A stretch of DNA of 6,259 nucleotides from Verrucomicrobiota bacterium. GTDB taxonomy: Bacteria; Verrucomicrobiota; Verrucomicrobiia; Limisphaerales; UBA1100. This document shows, one piece after another, positions 6,101 through 6,259 of this stretch (position 1 is the stretch's first letter; every line of letters begins with the position of its first letter). The translations under genes and the position numbers were made by a program. The stretch lies in NCBI GenBank assembly GCA_028872645.1, contig JAPKDK010000175.1, forward strand, positions 1 through 6,259, in the 5' to 3' direction. Below the pieces are notes generated by a model. The model worked only from the letters and a program-made list of their open reading frames with translations, had not been told where the DNA came from and did not search any database.

Positions 6101-6129
6101 CGTGGGCTAATCAGCCTTGGCGGTTCGGT

Positions 6130-6259
6130 TTACCAACCACCACCACCACCGCCGCCTTCGAAGTCACGTCGGGCGCGCTTGTTGTTGCCGCCGTCGCGTC
6201 GGCCACCACCGCCGCCGCCGCCGCCACGTCCGCCGCCGCCGCCGCCGCCGCCGCCGCCG
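6130..6259 (-). CDS. Glycine-rich protein C-terminus, probably RNA-binding (5' part missing)
   Basis: The minus-strand frame enters from the right edge and ends at a TAA (6132-6130), giving 42 visible residues. They are a run of glycines, one Arg, eight more glycines, then RRDGGNNKRARRDFE, seven glycines and a final Trp. This resembles the Arg/Gly-rich tail of bacterial RRM-type RNA-binding proteins, in which a single N-terminal RNA recognition motif of about 80 residues precedes a low-complexity tail. The RRM itself would lie beyond the window, so the function is inferred from the tail alone. The gene converges on the IscU-like gene with 29 bases between stops, and the hairpin at 6051-6081 is likely its terminator. 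No functional link to Fe-S assembly is evident. Confidence 0.72.
   Translation of the reverse strand, partial: GGGGGGGGGGRGGGGGGGGRRDGGNNKRARRDFEGGGGGGGW
6202..6259. repeat. GCC/GGC trinucleotide repeat coding for poly-glycine
   Basis: Nearly uninterrupted GCC triplets on the plus strand (GGC on the minus), with two ACC at 6205-6210 and a short interruption at 6226-6231. At least nine pure GCC copies run from 6232 to the window edge, so the full length is unknown. It is in frame with the glycine-rich minus-strand gene. Such tracts tend to vary in length and are hard to sequence and assemble. Confidence 0.85.

Noticed and set aside
6202..6259. GCC triplets as a CRISPR or other structured array
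   Set aside because: It is a simple trinucleotide repeat in frame with a glycine-rich protein, with no spacers.

Overview
This window is almost entirely one plus-strand operon for iron-sulfur (Fe-S) cluster assembly, of the SUF type. The gene order is sufB (3' part only), sufC, sufD, sufE, sufT, a Rieske-type ferredoxin gene, sufS, a CxxC/rhodanese-like fusion gene and an IscU/NifU-N-type scaffold gene. The last 130 bases hold the 3' end of a convergent minus-strand gene for a protein with a glycine-rich tail, probably an RNA-binding protein. The DNA is moderately GC-rich (by eye in the mid-50s percent). The gene content and the poly-Gly...Trp tail fit a free-living Gram-negative-type bacterium, perhaps of the Planctomycetes-Verrucomicrobia-Chlamydiae group. 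That placement is a guess from gene style, because no rRNA or other phylogenetic marker is present.

Layout: 1-557 sufB C-terminal part; 567-1325 sufC; 1325-2548 sufD; 2545-2979 sufE; 2976-3521 sufT; 3521-3832 Rieske ferredoxin; 3829-5049 sufS; 5054-5602 CxxC/rhodanese-like protein; 5618-6100 IscU-like scaffold; 6130-6259 (minus) glycine-rich C-terminus. From sufC to sufS every junction is a stop/start overlap (TGATG or ATGA), so translation is probably coupled. The sufB/sufC gap is 9 bases, and the last two genes follow gaps of 4 and 15 bases with no obvious Shine-Dalgarno sequence. No intergenic stretch exceeds 30 bases, and the operon promoter lies outside the window.

How the genes work together: SufS (PLP cysteine desulfurase) takes sulfur from cysteine and SufE accepts it as a persulfide. 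SufB-SufC-SufD is the ATP-driven scaffold that builds the cluster, and SufT is thought to help mature or deliver clusters to targets. The Rieske ferredoxin could supply electrons. The operon also encodes an IscU-type scaffold, which would normally belong to the ISC or NIF systems, and a rhodanese-like protein whose catalytic cysteine position is Asp and which carries a CxxC domain in front. Catalytic residues of SufB, SufC, SufD, SufE and SufS are all present, so the core machine looks functional.

The points most worth a second look are the rhodanese-like domain without its cysteine, the IscU-type scaffold (with CGE instead of CGD and an LPPMK motif) inside a SufE-containing SUF operon, and a strong hairpin with a minus-strand T-tract inside the 3' end of the IscU-like gene. 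That hairpin looks like the terminator of the convergent gene.
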